Assembly (NCBI RefSeq): GCF_905220365.1
Contig: NC_061143.1
Location: 8,804,001 to 8,868,000 of the forward strand
DNA length: 64,000 nucleotides
Source of the DNA: Vanessa cardui
Taxonomy: Eukaryota > Arthropoda > Insecta > Lepidoptera > Nymphalidae
Reading direction: 5' to 3'
Shown: piece after piece, positions 13,201 through 21,304 of the stretch
Layout of the letters: every line of letters begins with the position of its first letter
How positions within the stretch are numbered: position 1 is the first letter of the stretch
Made by a program: the position numbers and the translations under genes
The notes under the pieces: generated by a model
What the model was told of the DNA's origin: nothing
Database searches by the model: none
The model's input: only the letters and a program-made list of their open reading frames with translations

Positions 13201-16200
13201 GGAAGATCGAGACCTGGTAAGTCATCTAGTATATGATAAATCTCATACACTCCTTGCTCGCAATATAAAGCATCATTGTCTTCAAAATAGTCAAAAGTCA
13301 TGTAGATACTGTCCAGAAGTTCTCGCAAAGCATGTAACGGATTTATACTGCATTCAAACTTTTAGTATTTTAGTCTTATCATCGGTGTGCCAGCGCTATA
13401 TTTTATAATTTATTTTGCATTAAGGAGTCGAGATGGCCCAGTGGTTAGACCGCGTGCATCTTAACCGATGATTGCGGGTTCAAACCCAGGCAAGCATCGC
13501 TGATTCATGTGCTTAATTTGTCTTTATAATTCATCTCGTGCTCGGCGGTGAAGGAAAACATCGTGAGGAAACCTGCATGTGACAAATTTCATAGAAATTC
13601 TGCCACATGTGTATTCCACCAAACCGCATTGGAACAGCGTGGTGGAATATGTTCCAAACCTTCTCCTCAAAGGAGAGGAGGCCTTTAGCCCAGCAGTGGG
13701 AATTTGCAGAAGAACAGGCTGTTGTTGTTGTTGTTTGTTGTAAGTAACACAGTTCCTCCCTGTGTAGTACCTCCGCGACATCCTGTCGACGCTGACGCCG
13801 GACGACGTGCGTCACCTGCTACAGGCGGAAGACGAGCTGACGCAGAGCGGCGCCCTGCAGCGCGTGTTCCCGACGCGCCACTCGCACAAGTACCTGCCCT
13901 ACCTCGCCGGCCCGAGGTACTACAACCGCCTCTTCGATGCATGGGAGACGCGCTACGCGGAAGACAGGGAGCCCGGTGAGAACGACTGTGCTATATATTT
14001 TTAATTAGATATTTATTACCCACATAAGTTCTTATATTACCTAAATATTATATGAAACTAATACCCCTTATATAAAATTATCTGGCATGTACTAAAACAA
14101 TGTACTAAAAATATTACATGAATTTTTCCTTTAATTGCTATTGTAAAAGTGCAATAAAACTAGTTAGCATATGATTGTGGATGATAAAAATGTGGAATAA
14201 ATACCTGTTGACTTCCAGGCAGGATATATTAATTTAAATATTTGTATTAACTAACATGACTGGATTTTTTTAAATGCTGAAAAAAGAGTAACTACTGAGT
14301 TTCTTGTCGGTTCTTCTCGGTAGAATGGTAGCTTAATTAATTGTTAAATGACGCTTCAAAAGTGCTTGTAAAAGCCCACTTGAATAAAGTTTATTTTAAT
14401 TCTGATTATGGCGAGAGTTGCAATTCTTTATTAAAAGTGAAATGAATAAATCAAACATTACAGTAAACTTGCAAATGACTATAGTCTGTTCGCGTTAAGA
14501 ATGCAGTAAGTTGTCATTGTTTGACCAATCAAATCTTTTTAAAAGAAGGGTAAAGGTGTGTATATTTGTGTTAAAATTCCAACAAATTTAATTTTGTTTC
14601 AAAGACTAAGTGTAATGAATTTAAAAAGTACACATTAACGTAAAAAATGGAAATTAAGTCATTAATATTTTAATCACTATTACTTGTTTACTATTAATGT
14701 CGTCGTTAGTGTTTATAATAAAATAATTTTCTGCAGCGAGTTCCATAATATTATCTAAATCCCACATGGCAATTTCTTCTTGTAAGACGCGGTGGCAGCA
14801 TTTTTCGCACTTTTATTTTTACAAAGTGGTGTGGTATTCATTTTTTTTAATATCAGTTAATAATAATAATAATTTAATTTAAATTATAATAATATCAGTT
14901 AATAATTAATTAAATCCACAACCATCACGTTCGAACTTATGTCTTTACCTGTTCAATGTGAACTTGACTTTGTAATTTGAAAAGATTTGATTGGTCAAAG
15001 GTGCCGGTGAACAATGACAACTCACTGCATTCATAACGCGAACAGACTATAGTAATATTTAAAAGTTCTAAACCAAACAAATATAATCAACCGTGTGTGT
15101 CTCGTCCGGCAGGCGTGGAGCTGTTACGCGCGCTGTGCGACATGGGCTATCACCTGCAGACGCCCGGCGTGCCGCTCAAGGTAACGCGCGCCGCACGCAC
15201 GCGCACGCACGCGCACGCACACGCACGCTGCGCGCTCATGTCATTGCACGATCACATGGCCGGGAATGTTCAAACGCATACGGATATATCGAAAGCGATC
15301 GCTGTTTAATTCGAAGCGAAGGTTATTTCGTATATAAACCGAATAATTGTTGTAATAACATTGTGTTTATATATTATCGTGTAGTTGTTTCAGTTATATC
15401 CGACAACCGTTAAATATAAAACATTTCTGAATATCATATCCAAATTTTTGGGTAAATTTCTTTTTTTTCCTAATTCAATATTGGGCAATTAATTTCATTA
15501 TAAAATATTAGCTTTTATTTGTTTTAATAATTTCCGTTCAAATAATTTTTATTATATGCGTTTAATGACATGAGTGTGAAGCAACGCGTTTTCCTCTTCT
15601 AATCGTTATTCATATAAACATAAATATATATATTTTATCGTATTGGGATTTGGTTTATTATCTTGTGTATGTATGTGTATCATTTTCAATCTTCACTAAG
15701 ATTAAAAATATCCATTCATTTATTTGAGTTAAAAATAGAAGTTTTAAAATCATCTTTAACACTTAAAACACGTTCATTGAAGTTTTTTTTATTATAAATA
15801 AAAACGTAAAAACAATACTCATATACCTATATAGGGAAAGGCAGACAAAAGAATATTTTATTAGTTAATTTTTTTAATTTTTTTTTTGTTATTAGGTAAC
15901 ACCAACAGAAGTGAAGATTGAAAATAAACAAATATATTTTGTATGTTTATTTTATATGTTTACTTTATATTTATACATATTTTCATATTGATTATGCCCC
16001 TTATATCAATTTTATATATTATTTTTCGAGAAAGAAATTATAAAGAATTCACTGCCATTGTAGGATAGGTTAATGAGTTAGGAAATAAGTCAAAGAGTGT
16101 TATAATTGCAGGCCAAAACCGGAGTTAGTGTGGTGAGATATTTTGAGTTCAAGCATGACATTTTGTCCTTTTTTTGTCAATTTTTACATTATAAAATGAC

Positions 16201-19059
16201 CTCAATCGACTAGTCTTTGAAGAGAAATAGTATTCACTTACAAGATCAGTTTTTCTGCAACGTTATATACTTTCATAAGGGTGTAGTATTGAACCTTTTT
16301 CATTGTTCATTTCCAGTGTTTGTATTGAATATGATAATCACGCAAATATCGTTTTGCGTCTATGTATTTGTAAAATAATTGAAATGAAATGTTGTAACTT
16401 GTCAGTCTTAGCATGGATACTAAGACGTTTTTGTTGTGGCTGTCAGGGCAAAGTCACAAATGCGCTCAGGCGAGCGTACTTGGGTTGTAAACACGTCGCT
16501 CACAGTAAGTGTGTAGATAGGAACGGCCGAGAGAATATGGCAACGTCGACTCGAGCGACCACATTAGTATTTTGTATCTGTACACAGCTAATGGAACCTC
16601 TAGGGCTGCCATAGACAATAAATAGCAGATCGTTATTTGAAAATAGACATTACAAGCTAGATACTCAATGTTAGTGCTAGACATTTGAACGGCATAAACG
16701 AAAGTTAATCGAACATTTTGATTTATCTAGATCCGGATATTTTGAACTTGTATATTTGCATATTGTTGTTGATATGTTATTTTGTTCATCGTTTTTGCTT
16801 AATCCCGAATTGTAAAAGCAACCAAATGAATATTTATAGAATGCATGATTGGATAAAATGTGTATCCCTTGAATACTTCACTGACGATGTGTTCGATTTT
16901 TAAACTTAACATTATATTTTTAATAATGGTAACTATTTTTTTAGAATACAATATTATAATAGAAAATGATATAGTTTGTATAAAGTAAATTATTTGAATA
17001 ATGTAAGCCCAATGTAGTTACATAACATCGTAGTTAATTGTTATTAATTAAATATTATTTATCAGAAATAGAATTCGTAAAGGCTACATACATAGTGTAT
17101 TTATTGAAAGCCGATGTTGGTAATGAATTATTTAGTTATTATGTAATATTGAATGTATTGTTTTTTAGTCGGCTACGTTTCGGGAGCTAGGAAATGTATA
17201 TGACCTAACAGTTTTATTATCTTCATCATCATTGTAACAGGTAATACAAGTTTTGTTTAAACGCTAAAATGTGTTGTGGTCCGTATATTTGTTATTTGAA
17301 TATTGTGCAGTTATTTTTTGTAGATGTGTAAGTCGGTTAATAGGCCATTTTCATACGAGTTTTATATATAGGAAGATTTTAAGATTTTTTAGATAGCTCA
17401 TTTACAATATTCATGTTGAATATATTATATAATTTTTTTTTTATGTAATACCTATTTATCTATATACTTACATATTATCATTATATGCTATTTATTATTA
17501 TTATTTTTGTAATATATCATACCTTGCGCTTTAACATGCTTTACAATTCATAGATAACATTTTATTTTTTAGTCAAATGAATCCCAATAAACTGACAATT
17601 ATTGTTTATGCATTGAAAATAGTGATGAATGTATTTTCCAAATCAATAGACAAGAGTTTTTTTAGTCTGTTAATTAAATATTTATTATGCAAAGACCTTT
17701 CAGGTTGTTTGATTTTTTTGTGTGTATTGTAAAGTTAACTGTCAAAAATTAAATAATAGTTGTAGTGGTTTTTGGATGAAAGTCGCATATTTGATCTGAT
17801 CTGACATTTTTGTAAAATTTATAGCGTTTTTTTTAAGCTGCGACCCTTGTCTTTTTTTTTATCATTCGCCCTCTTTATTGTTCATTCAATATTATAAGCT
17901 TGCTGTATGTACACTAACCTCATGCACCATTTAACTCGCGAAATGTGCTGTCCATTCATTATGTCGTTCCATCTCATTGTGAAAACTAGATGTGTTATAT
18001 CCATTATTATATATGAGTCCATATATCAATAGAGTCGAGATTATATATCCCGGCGCTTGTGGGAAAAAAAACATGAATCAGCCCTGAATTTACTATGACT
18101 ATAATCTTTTGCCCGATGTTAAGTGAAACCATCGTAAGAAAATTTGCATGTGTTGGATAAAAATATTGTCACATATGTATATATGTAATATACTCCAGAC
18201 CTCGAAATGGAGGGGAGGTCTTTAGCTAAATTATGGGTCATTTACAGACTTTATTTAATATATAAACGTTCATATAAATTTGGTGGATTTGTGCTTCAAT
18301 TAATAAATACAAAAAATGGATTTAACATATTGTCCCACATTTTATTATACTTACATTACATTACTAGATTTTCCTACATTTATACTAAAGTATAATAATC
18401 ATCCATTATTCGCTTTATTTTGTAATCACTCCCATTTAGCCAAATTGCTTTAGCATTAAATATATCTAGTTACTGTAAGTAATGTATAAGCTATTGTTTT
18501 AAAAGTTTACAAATATAATATTTATTTTTCAGTCCAAAGATGTTTTTGAGTACTTTGACCATATTTAAATCAGCACAAACGTAGACCACAAATGCCGCTT
18601 TACCGACCGTTAACTGTCAGTCTAAATTGAGAACTTTTTTTTTTATTAGATCAGTTTTAACATCTCGTTGATTAGATCAGATTAATTACTGGAATCTGTC
18701 GTAACGGACTCCATCCGATTCGAACACATACGCTGGACAGTGACGGTAGTAAGGCGGCAGGTTGGCGAGTGAGTAACGGTGCCCCCCCTCCCCTCCCCGC
18801 CCCGCTCCGCTCCATCTCCCGCTCCACTCCCGGTGTTGTAGCGGGCGGCGGCTCAGCAGTTGGATCGTTGCAGAATGACGTGGACGCGCCGTCGCCGCCC
18901 GCCTCGGAGAGGCCCTCCGTGCCCTCGCTCGCGTCGGAGCGGACCTCCTCGGTCTCGCTCGGGCCCCTCACTCCCGCAGGGCCCCCGCGCGCCTGCGCAG
19001 ACTCGTTGCCCCGCGCGCCGCCTCTCGCGCCGTCCGCCGCGCTGCAGCCCCGCGCCTAG
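1169..19059 (+). CDS. TTLL4: TTLL4-type tubulin polyglutamylase, whole spliced locus (introns included)
   Basis: The enzyme joins glutamate to the gamma-carboxyl of tubulin glutamate side chains with ATP, marking microtubules and some other proteins; TTLL4 family members mainly start chains. Twelve exons from 5062 to 15180 join with GT/AG borders and unbroken phase, giving 680 codons. A 14-codon first exon and a 92-codon S/P-rich tail are proposed, about 785 residues in all. Visible landmarks in that numbering: a Lys-rich N-terminal stretch (about 45-65); PGTFQIGRKDRLWRNL (about 285-300); IIKPASARGTGIKV across the exon 6/7 junction (about 343-356, ATP-grasp loop); QRYVSKPYLINGSKFDLRLY (about 370-390); MHLTNYSINR; LKPWLLE plus VNISPSLHS at the exon 9/10 junction (metal/nucleotide site); then LTPDDVRHLL and a C-terminal region that is specific to TTLL4 rather than other TTLLs. 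The gene stands alone, not in an operon. The N- and C-terminal exons are the uncertain parts. Confidence 0.93.
2691..2875 (-). mobile_element. Decayed Helitron-like (Lep1-type) fragment
   Basis: Read on the - strand it runs from the ATTATAAATGCGAAAGTAAC head through a CTGT-rich stretch and TTTTCACAGCC to AAATTTGATGAAATTTGG. This is the same word order as the element at 12853-13013. Ends are degraded. Confidence 0.55.
3655..3808. mobile_element. Fold-back MITE with about 55-bp inverted arms
   Basis: The left arm (3655-3711) and right arm (3751-3808) are near-perfect reverse complements, sharing ACTAAAGTTA, ATTGCGGG and ATGTTTTTTATTTTT. They are separated by a short core with CGATATATCGAC. A partial copy lies at 8572-8690 in another TTLL4 intron. 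No coding capacity. Confidence 0.7.
4561..4642 (+). repeat. SINE-A tail fragment
   Basis: Matches the internal part of the SINE at 43828-44137 (AACCTGCATGTG, TTCTGCCACATGTGTATT, CCGCATTGGA). The tRNA-like head and the (TTG)n end are missing. Confidence 0.65.
4749..4979 (+). mobile_element. tRNA-derived SINE, family B, copy 1
   Basis: The head has an A-box-like TGGTCGAGTGG and a B-box GGTTCGATTCC, i.e. an RNA polymerase III internal promoter. The body TGGTCTGGGTGTTTGTGG leads to a tail GGGATCAGAGTAATGTATGT and a TTTATTTATTTA end. A second copy lies inverted at 29455-29672. It sits about 80 bp upstream of TTLL4 exon 2. Confidence 0.75.
5062..5249 (+). CDS. TTLL4: TTLL4 exon 2
   Basis: Acceptor TTTATCAG, donor GTGAGT, phase 0 to 2. 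It encodes a basic, low-complexity stretch with runs of Lys/Ala/Thr (KAVKSKKKTKTKAKVAKMK). GC-rich codons contrast with the AT-rich flanks. The other frames hit stops, so the phase is secure. Confidence 0.85.
5311..5580 (+). repeat. Dispersed GGTTGGCGG repeat, copy 1
   Basis: A roughly 270-bp repeat starting after a T-run with AGGTTGGCGGACGAGCATAT and ending CCTACCACCAAG. Inverted copies lie at 10671-10957 and 11414-11706, with decayed ones near 22329, 35258, 56070 and 58670. No ORF and no clear tRNA head. Confidence 0.8.
5979..6184 (+). CDS. TTLL4: TTLL4 exon 3
   Basis: Acceptor TCTTTACAG, donor GTTAGT, phase 2 to 1. It encodes a polar N-terminal region (SRSPSPDPAIETWQNG...) with no recognised domain, as expected for the linker before the TTL domain. 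Confidence 0.88.
7065..7125 (-). repeat. LINE 3'-end fragment (CR1/Zenon-like)
   Basis: The reverse complement carries TCCGAACCGGTGGTAGATTC, a word found in the 3' tail of lepidopteran CR1-like LINEs. A related tail, without that word, lies at 14290-14410. Short and decayed. Confidence 0.4.
7297..7374 (+). CDS. TTLL4: TTLL4 exon 4
   Basis: Acceptor TATTTTACAG, donor GTTACA, phase 1 to 1. A short 26-codon exon (EKPNKDQLFVTALHTPNPFK...). It is kept as coding because it preserves phase between exons 3 and 5 and is open throughout. Confidence 0.78.
8147..8395 (+). CDS. TTLL4: TTLL4 exon 5
   Basis: Acceptor TTTTTACAG, donor GTATTG, phase 1 to 1. It encodes SSLFPRVPPYLKFVSHDE and LKWKLTTITPIVVKKTL, matching the TTLL4 segment that leads into the TTL domain (FPxVPP ... 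LRWKMSTVTP in vertebrates, from memory). Confidence 0.93.
8572..8690 (-). repeat. Partial copy of the fold-back MITE
   Basis: Shares the core words AGCTCGATAT and TTGACATTATCTGC and, inverted, TTAACTTGGTTATTTTTATT with the element at 3655-3808. Arms are incomplete. Confidence 0.5.
8782..9056 (+). CDS. TTLL4: TTLL4 exon 6 (start of TTL domain)
   Basis: Acceptor AATTTTTAG, donor GTAAGT, phase 1 to 0. It encodes WIGIWGKHMKSIMFRAIKDG, then NHFPGTFQIGRKDRLWRNL, and ends in RWIIKP, the start of the nucleotide-binding loop. This is the most diagnostic exon of the family. Confidence 0.97.
9565..9772 (+). CDS. TTLL4: TTLL4 exon 7 (ATP-grasp core)
   Basis: Acceptor TTTCTAG, donor GTGAGA, phase 0 to 1. 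It encodes PASARGTGIKVV, QRYVSKPYLINGSKFDLRLY and YKDGLARFAS. The glycine-rich loop and the KFDLR motif of TTL enzymes are intact. Confidence 0.97.
10032..10280 (-). mobile_element. Helitron-like element (family 2), decayed copy
   Basis: On the - strand it matches the elements at 39570-39820 and 50325-50559: CTCAATGCATATGAG, ACCAAAATTACATTTTTTAC, then a CTGGGCCAATTTTGACGG segment and a GCACACAGCT end. The terminal CTAG is mutated. Confidence 0.5.
10344..10470 (+). CDS. TTLL4: TTLL4 exon 8
   Basis: Acceptor TTTTTCAG, donor GTAAAT, phase 1 to 2. It encodes VKYNDELSSLNDRYMHLTNY and SINR...EGHKW. The H-L-T-N-Y-S motif is invariant in glutamylating TTLLs. Confidence 0.97.
10671..10957 (-). repeat. 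Dispersed GGTTGGCGG repeat, copy 2
   Basis: A full-length inverted copy of the repeat at 5311-5580, ending on this strand at an A-run. It lies within a TTLL4 intron, antisense to the gene. Confidence 0.8.
11154..11373 (+). CDS. TTLL4: TTLL4 exon 9
   Basis: Acceptor TCTTTCAG, donor GTGAGA, phase 2 to 0. It encodes ALWESIKDLVIKTIIAGE and CYELFGIDVLLDEDLKPWLL. The D and E residues of LLDEDLKPWLLE belong to the metal/ATP site. Confidence 0.97.
11414..11706 (-). repeat. Dispersed GGTTGGCGG repeat, copy 3
   Basis: A third full-length copy, in the same antisense orientation as copy 2 and very similar to it. It occupies the very next intron, starting 40 bp after exon 9's donor. Confidence 0.8.
11964..12077 (+). 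CDS. TTLL4: TTLL4 exon 10
   Basis: Acceptor TTCTTTGCAG, donor GTACAC, phase 0 to 0. It encodes VNISPSLHSASPLDIHVKG, completing the catalytic domain with the NISPSLH motif, then LVSAVLNAAQFHVPRAEQ. Codon third positions are strongly GC, unlike exons 3-9. Confidence 0.96.
12078..12720 (+). repeat. 20-bp minisatellite, 30 units, in TTLL4 intron 10
   Basis: From 12121 to 12720 there are 30 head-to-tail copies of CACACGCATAGACGCACACT, entered through a CA-rich lead beginning right at the splice donor. Only four units differ by a base (units 5, 8, 10 and 11); the last 19 are identical, which fits recent expansion or homogenisation at the 3' side. No unique spacers, so not a CRISPR array. Confidence 0.97.
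12853..13013 (+). mobile_element. Helitron-like element (Lep1-type), complete short copy
   Basis: Begins TCTCTACTACTATTATAAAT and ends GGCGACAACTAG followed by T. That gives the TC...CTAG termini and A/T insertion context of Helitrons. The interior CACGGCCAAACCGAATTTG is the usual conserved core. Non-coding, 161 bp. Confidence 0.7.
13118..13216 (+). CDS. TTLL4: TTLL4 exon 11
   Basis: Acceptor TTATTTCAG, donor GTAAGT, phase 0 to 0. It encodes AGLPYDSRLYTVYLSKEERD and KHIIYTNMEDRDL, the linker between the TTL domain and the TTLL4 C-terminal region. Confidence 0.92.
13425..13739 (+). mobile_element. tRNA-derived SINE, family A, copy 1
   Basis: Head GAGTCGAGATGGCCCAGTGG with an A box and B box GGTTCAAACCC, the long shared body, and a (TTG)n tail. 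Sense orientation in TTLL4 intron 11, ending only 28 bp before exon 12. Confidence 0.88.
13768..13975 (+). CDS. TTLL4: TTLL4 exon 12
   Basis: Acceptor CCCTGTGTAG, donor GTGAGA, phase 0 to 1. It encodes YLRDILSTLTPDDVRHLLQ, then RVFPTRHSHKYLPYL and PRYYNRLFDAWETRY. This block (LTPDDVR...E.E) is diagnostic for TTLL4. GC-rich codons. Confidence 0.96.
14290..14410 (+). repeat. LINE 3'-end fragment (CR1/Zenon-like)
   Basis: Contains GAGTTTCTTGTCGGTTCTTC, TCAAAAGTGCTTGTAAAAGC and TTGAATAAAGTTTATTTT, the untranslated tail of lepidopteran CR1-type LINEs. An inverted copy lies at 56984-57062. Confidence 0.6.
14478..15053. mobile_element. 576-bp MITE with about 50-60-bp terminal inverted repeats
   Basis: The left end reads ACTATAGTCTGTTCGCGTTA and the right end is its reverse complement. 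Similarity continues inward through AATGCAGT, AGTTGTCATTGTT and GACCAATCAAATC. A TA target duplication is possible within CTATAG. Non-coding. The right end lies 59 bp before exon 13. Confidence 0.8.
15113..15180 (+). CDS. TTLL4: TTLL4 exon 13
   Basis: Acceptor TCCGGCAG, donor GTAACG, phase 1 to 0. It encodes GVELLRALCDMGYHLQTPGV PLK when joined to exon 12, matching the GVDLLR.WC..GFH segment of vertebrate TTLL4 (recalled, not searched). The intron opens with a CA/CG-rich simple repeat. Confidence 0.9.
16447..16504 (+). CDS. TTLL4 candidate exon 14 (long tail)
   Basis: Acceptor GGCTGTCAG, perfect GTAAGT donor, phase 0 to 1. It is open in the frame left by exon 13 and encodes GKVTNALRRAYLGCKHVAH. 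It supplies exactly the phase needed by the GC-rich block at 18842. Splice signals, phase and local base composition support it; no homology does. Confidence 0.35.
18120..18255 (+). repeat. Decayed SINE-A body
   Basis: Recognisable words AACCATCGTAAGAAA, TTTGCATGTG, GTCACATATGTAT and GGAGGTCTTTAGC follow the order of the SINE at 43828-44137 with many substitutions. Confidence 0.5.
18533..18568 (+). CDS. TTLL4 alternative terminal exon (short tail)
   Basis: A pyrimidine-rich acceptor (TTATTTTTCAG) is followed in phase 0 by SKDVFEYFDHI and TAA. Joined to exon 13 it would give a 705-residue protein. The SKDxV start resembles a piece of the vertebrate TTLL4 tail as I recall it. It is mutually exclusive with the 16447/18842 route. 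Confidence 0.45.
   Translation, partial: SKDVFEYFDHI
18842..19059 (+). CDS. TTLL4 candidate terminal exon (long S/P/A-rich tail)
   Basis: A strong C-rich pyrimidine tract (18781-18835) precedes acceptor GTTGTAG. Entered in phase 1 it reads GGGSAVGSLQNDVDAPSPP and on to a TAG at 19057-19059. By eye about nine in ten third codon positions are G or C, clearly above positions 1 and 2, which favours this frame as coding. The product is disordered, Ser/Pro/Ala-rich. It could instead be GC-rich 3'UTR if the short tail is used. Confidence 0.4.
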
Positions 19060-19073
19060 CGCTGCGCCGGCCG

Positions 19074-19146
19074 CGTCACCGTCACCGTCGCCGCCGTCAC
19101 CGTCACCGTCACCGTCACCGTCACCGTCGTCACCGTCGTCACCGCC
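19074..19146 (+). repeat. Hexanucleotide (TCACCG)n repeat
   Basis: Tandem TCACCG units with TCG insertions just after the candidate stop codon. One frame would give Ser-Pro repeats and another Val-Thr repeats, so slippage here could alter a tail if translation ran on. Confidence 0.8.
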
Positions 19147-19611
19147 GCGCACCGACCTCAACATGAACGAATGCGACGAAAAAGAACAATGCTGACACGT
19201 TGCCTGTAAGCCAGTATACAATTCCTGCTGATTTCTTTCGATCGAGTCTTGTAATGTAATGCGGCACGTTTGATGTATGCTTTACAAATTATAATGCCAT
19301 CGACTTATTGTCAAAATCTTATTGTAGCTATCGTCAAACAAACGAGCTACCTAAGTTTAGTTTTATCTTTAACTTGTGCTACAAAATGTTTCACTTGAGT
19401 CACACTGGAGCCAAATATTCGACTCTAATGCGCACTCGTTCCTGTTTTATGAAGATATTTGTTCTAGAATAATAATAATCGATTGTAAATTTAAAATATA
19501 AATTTCAACAATTGGCAAATTTCTGCTTCTTACTTATGTCTACTATTAATGCGATTAAAGTTTGACTACAAATAGTTTTAAATTGAAAGAAAGTATATAT
19601 AAGGGATGACA

Positions 19612-19617
19612 AATAAA
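19612..19617 (+). terminator. Candidate poly(A) signal for TTLL4
   Basis: First AATAAA seen downstream of both proposed stop codons, giving a 3'UTR of about 0.55 kb (long tail) or 1.05 kb (short tail). Confidence 0.4.
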
Positions 19618-19639
19618 TAGTAACATACAATGTTGTATG

Positions 19640-21232
19640 TGGGTCTTTGACTAGAACACACGACGCGTTACTGTCGCAATAGCGGTTGTATGTGCTGTTG
19701 GCATTTACATCGTACGGCTGAGAGTCCAAGGGCCCACGTTTACAGGGGATTCCTATTACTTTAAATTCTTGTTAGAATATTTTTCTACGGTCTCATTGCT
19801 GTTAATGCTGCCATTGATTGGCACGCGACACGCCTTGTGTGCTCCAGTTTATAAGATAGACAGGAGCTTAATTCTCTTTAGTATTATATAGTTGAATAGA
19901 TCTTCTGTGGTAAAAATTAATAAGATTATATCAAACCACTCCGTCTTCTTCATTTTAAATATTTTGACATTCCTTATTTTACTTCATTATCATTCAATTA
20001 AATTATTTAAAAAATAAAGTTAAATTAGATGTCAAATAAATTTAAAGTATAAGGTTATGAAATATAAAGCGTAGTACTGTCTTATACTTTGAAAACATAA
20101 ACGTCGGTTATAAATTGCGTTTGATTATGTTAATATAAGGAATGTCGGGTTTGTCAAGATGTATTTAAAAAAATTATTACAATGTGTTCATTGTATACCT
20201 AGTGTTGCTAGATTAGTGGATCGTGGTAAGCTTGTGATGTCATCGAATCGTGTTCAGATATGTTCGATTAGAATCGATTTAAATTGTATGTGTATATATC
20301 ATGGTATTAAAATAATCGATTTCAATTTTGATGTCAATAGTATTCATTCCTTTTGCGAAACAGTTAAAATGATAACCATACGAATTGTGTATTAGGATAT
20401 TTTAATTAAGTCTGCGTATTTATTTGTAACGATGTCCTGGTTGTTATACTTATGGAGTCGCCAGTGCAAAAAATAAATTAGTGTTTTTATTTGCATGATT
20501 TTTTTTTGGTAAAAATGTTTAAAATACTTAGAACATGACTTAAGTGTAAAACATTTTTTATAATTTTGAAGGATAATAAGAATTCATAATCCATTCTAAT
20601 TTATTGTACTGACGTCTCCATAACTATAATATCCTGATGATTTCGCTGGACGTATTTTAACGTACGACTAATGTTAATATTTTTTGTTATTCTTACTACA
20701 TATACTTTGGGCAGTCCATTTTATACCTTTAGTTTTGAAACCTCGAATTTAAATAGTACTTCATGATATTTTTAAATCTGTTATTTTTGATCGCAAATAT
20801 AAAATAGTAGTTTTAAAATTGTAACAACCAAAGATATGTCAGGCTATCAAATTGAGCAATTTCTTAATGATTTTGCGTTTACTCATGCTGAACAACTTAA
20901 TAATAAATATATACGCATTTAATTAGTGTTTCGGTGGTTTTTTTTAAATATCCTCTTTCTTAAAACGACAATATAATAGTATCGAAGTATATGCTCAAAC
21001 ACAGAATTTCTCAAAATACTATTAAGACTTAAGGCGTCAAATCCAATACGTCCGGAAAGAATAGGCACAAAACTTCTTGTCTAGGAATGGTCAAAATTGC
21101 CGGATGCTTAGAATTTGTTTGTGATGGATTGGTGTTTACTATATCTGCGGTTTTATAAGTTGCCAAAAACTATATTAGCGCACTAGAGCAATAATAGCAA
21201 GTAATATTTTAAATATAACTTTTGCAAAAACT
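19640..21232. other. AT-rich intergenic stretch
   Basis: Nothing recognisable. ORFs here are short, AT-rich and lack domain signatures. Confidence 0.5.
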
Positions 21233-21304
21233 TGGAGATGCCGGGGATCGAACCCGGGGCCTTTCACATGCAAAGCGAACGCTCTACCACTGAGCTACAT
21301 CCCC
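21233..21304 (-). tRNA. tRNA-Ala (anticodon TGC), copy 1
   Basis: 72-nt cloverleaf: acceptor GGGGATG/CATCTCC, D stem GCTC/GAGC, anticodon stem TTCGC/GTGAA with loop TTTGCAT (anticodon TGC), T stem CCGGG/CCCGG, discriminator A. A T-run for RNA polymerase III termination follows on this strand. Decodes GCA and wobble Ala codons. Confidence 0.97.

Noticed and set aside
13425..13500. Functional tRNA gene
   Set aside because: The A and B boxes are present but no proper acceptor or anticodon stem forms; it is the SINE head.
13524..13979. Several 85-94 codon frames on both strands
   Set aside because: Readings through the SINE and the opposite strand of TTLL4 exon 12.
18860..19195. 111-codon frame on the + strand ending ...NECDEKEQC
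   Set aside because: Arg/Pro-rich shadow of the GC-rich block; third-position GC is weaker than in the 18842-19059 frame. Kept only as a remote alternative if the exon is entered in phase 0.
18672..19221. Gly/Asp- and Glu-rich frames on the - strand
   Set aside because: Reverse reading of the GC-rich block and TCACCG repeat; no start context or domain.
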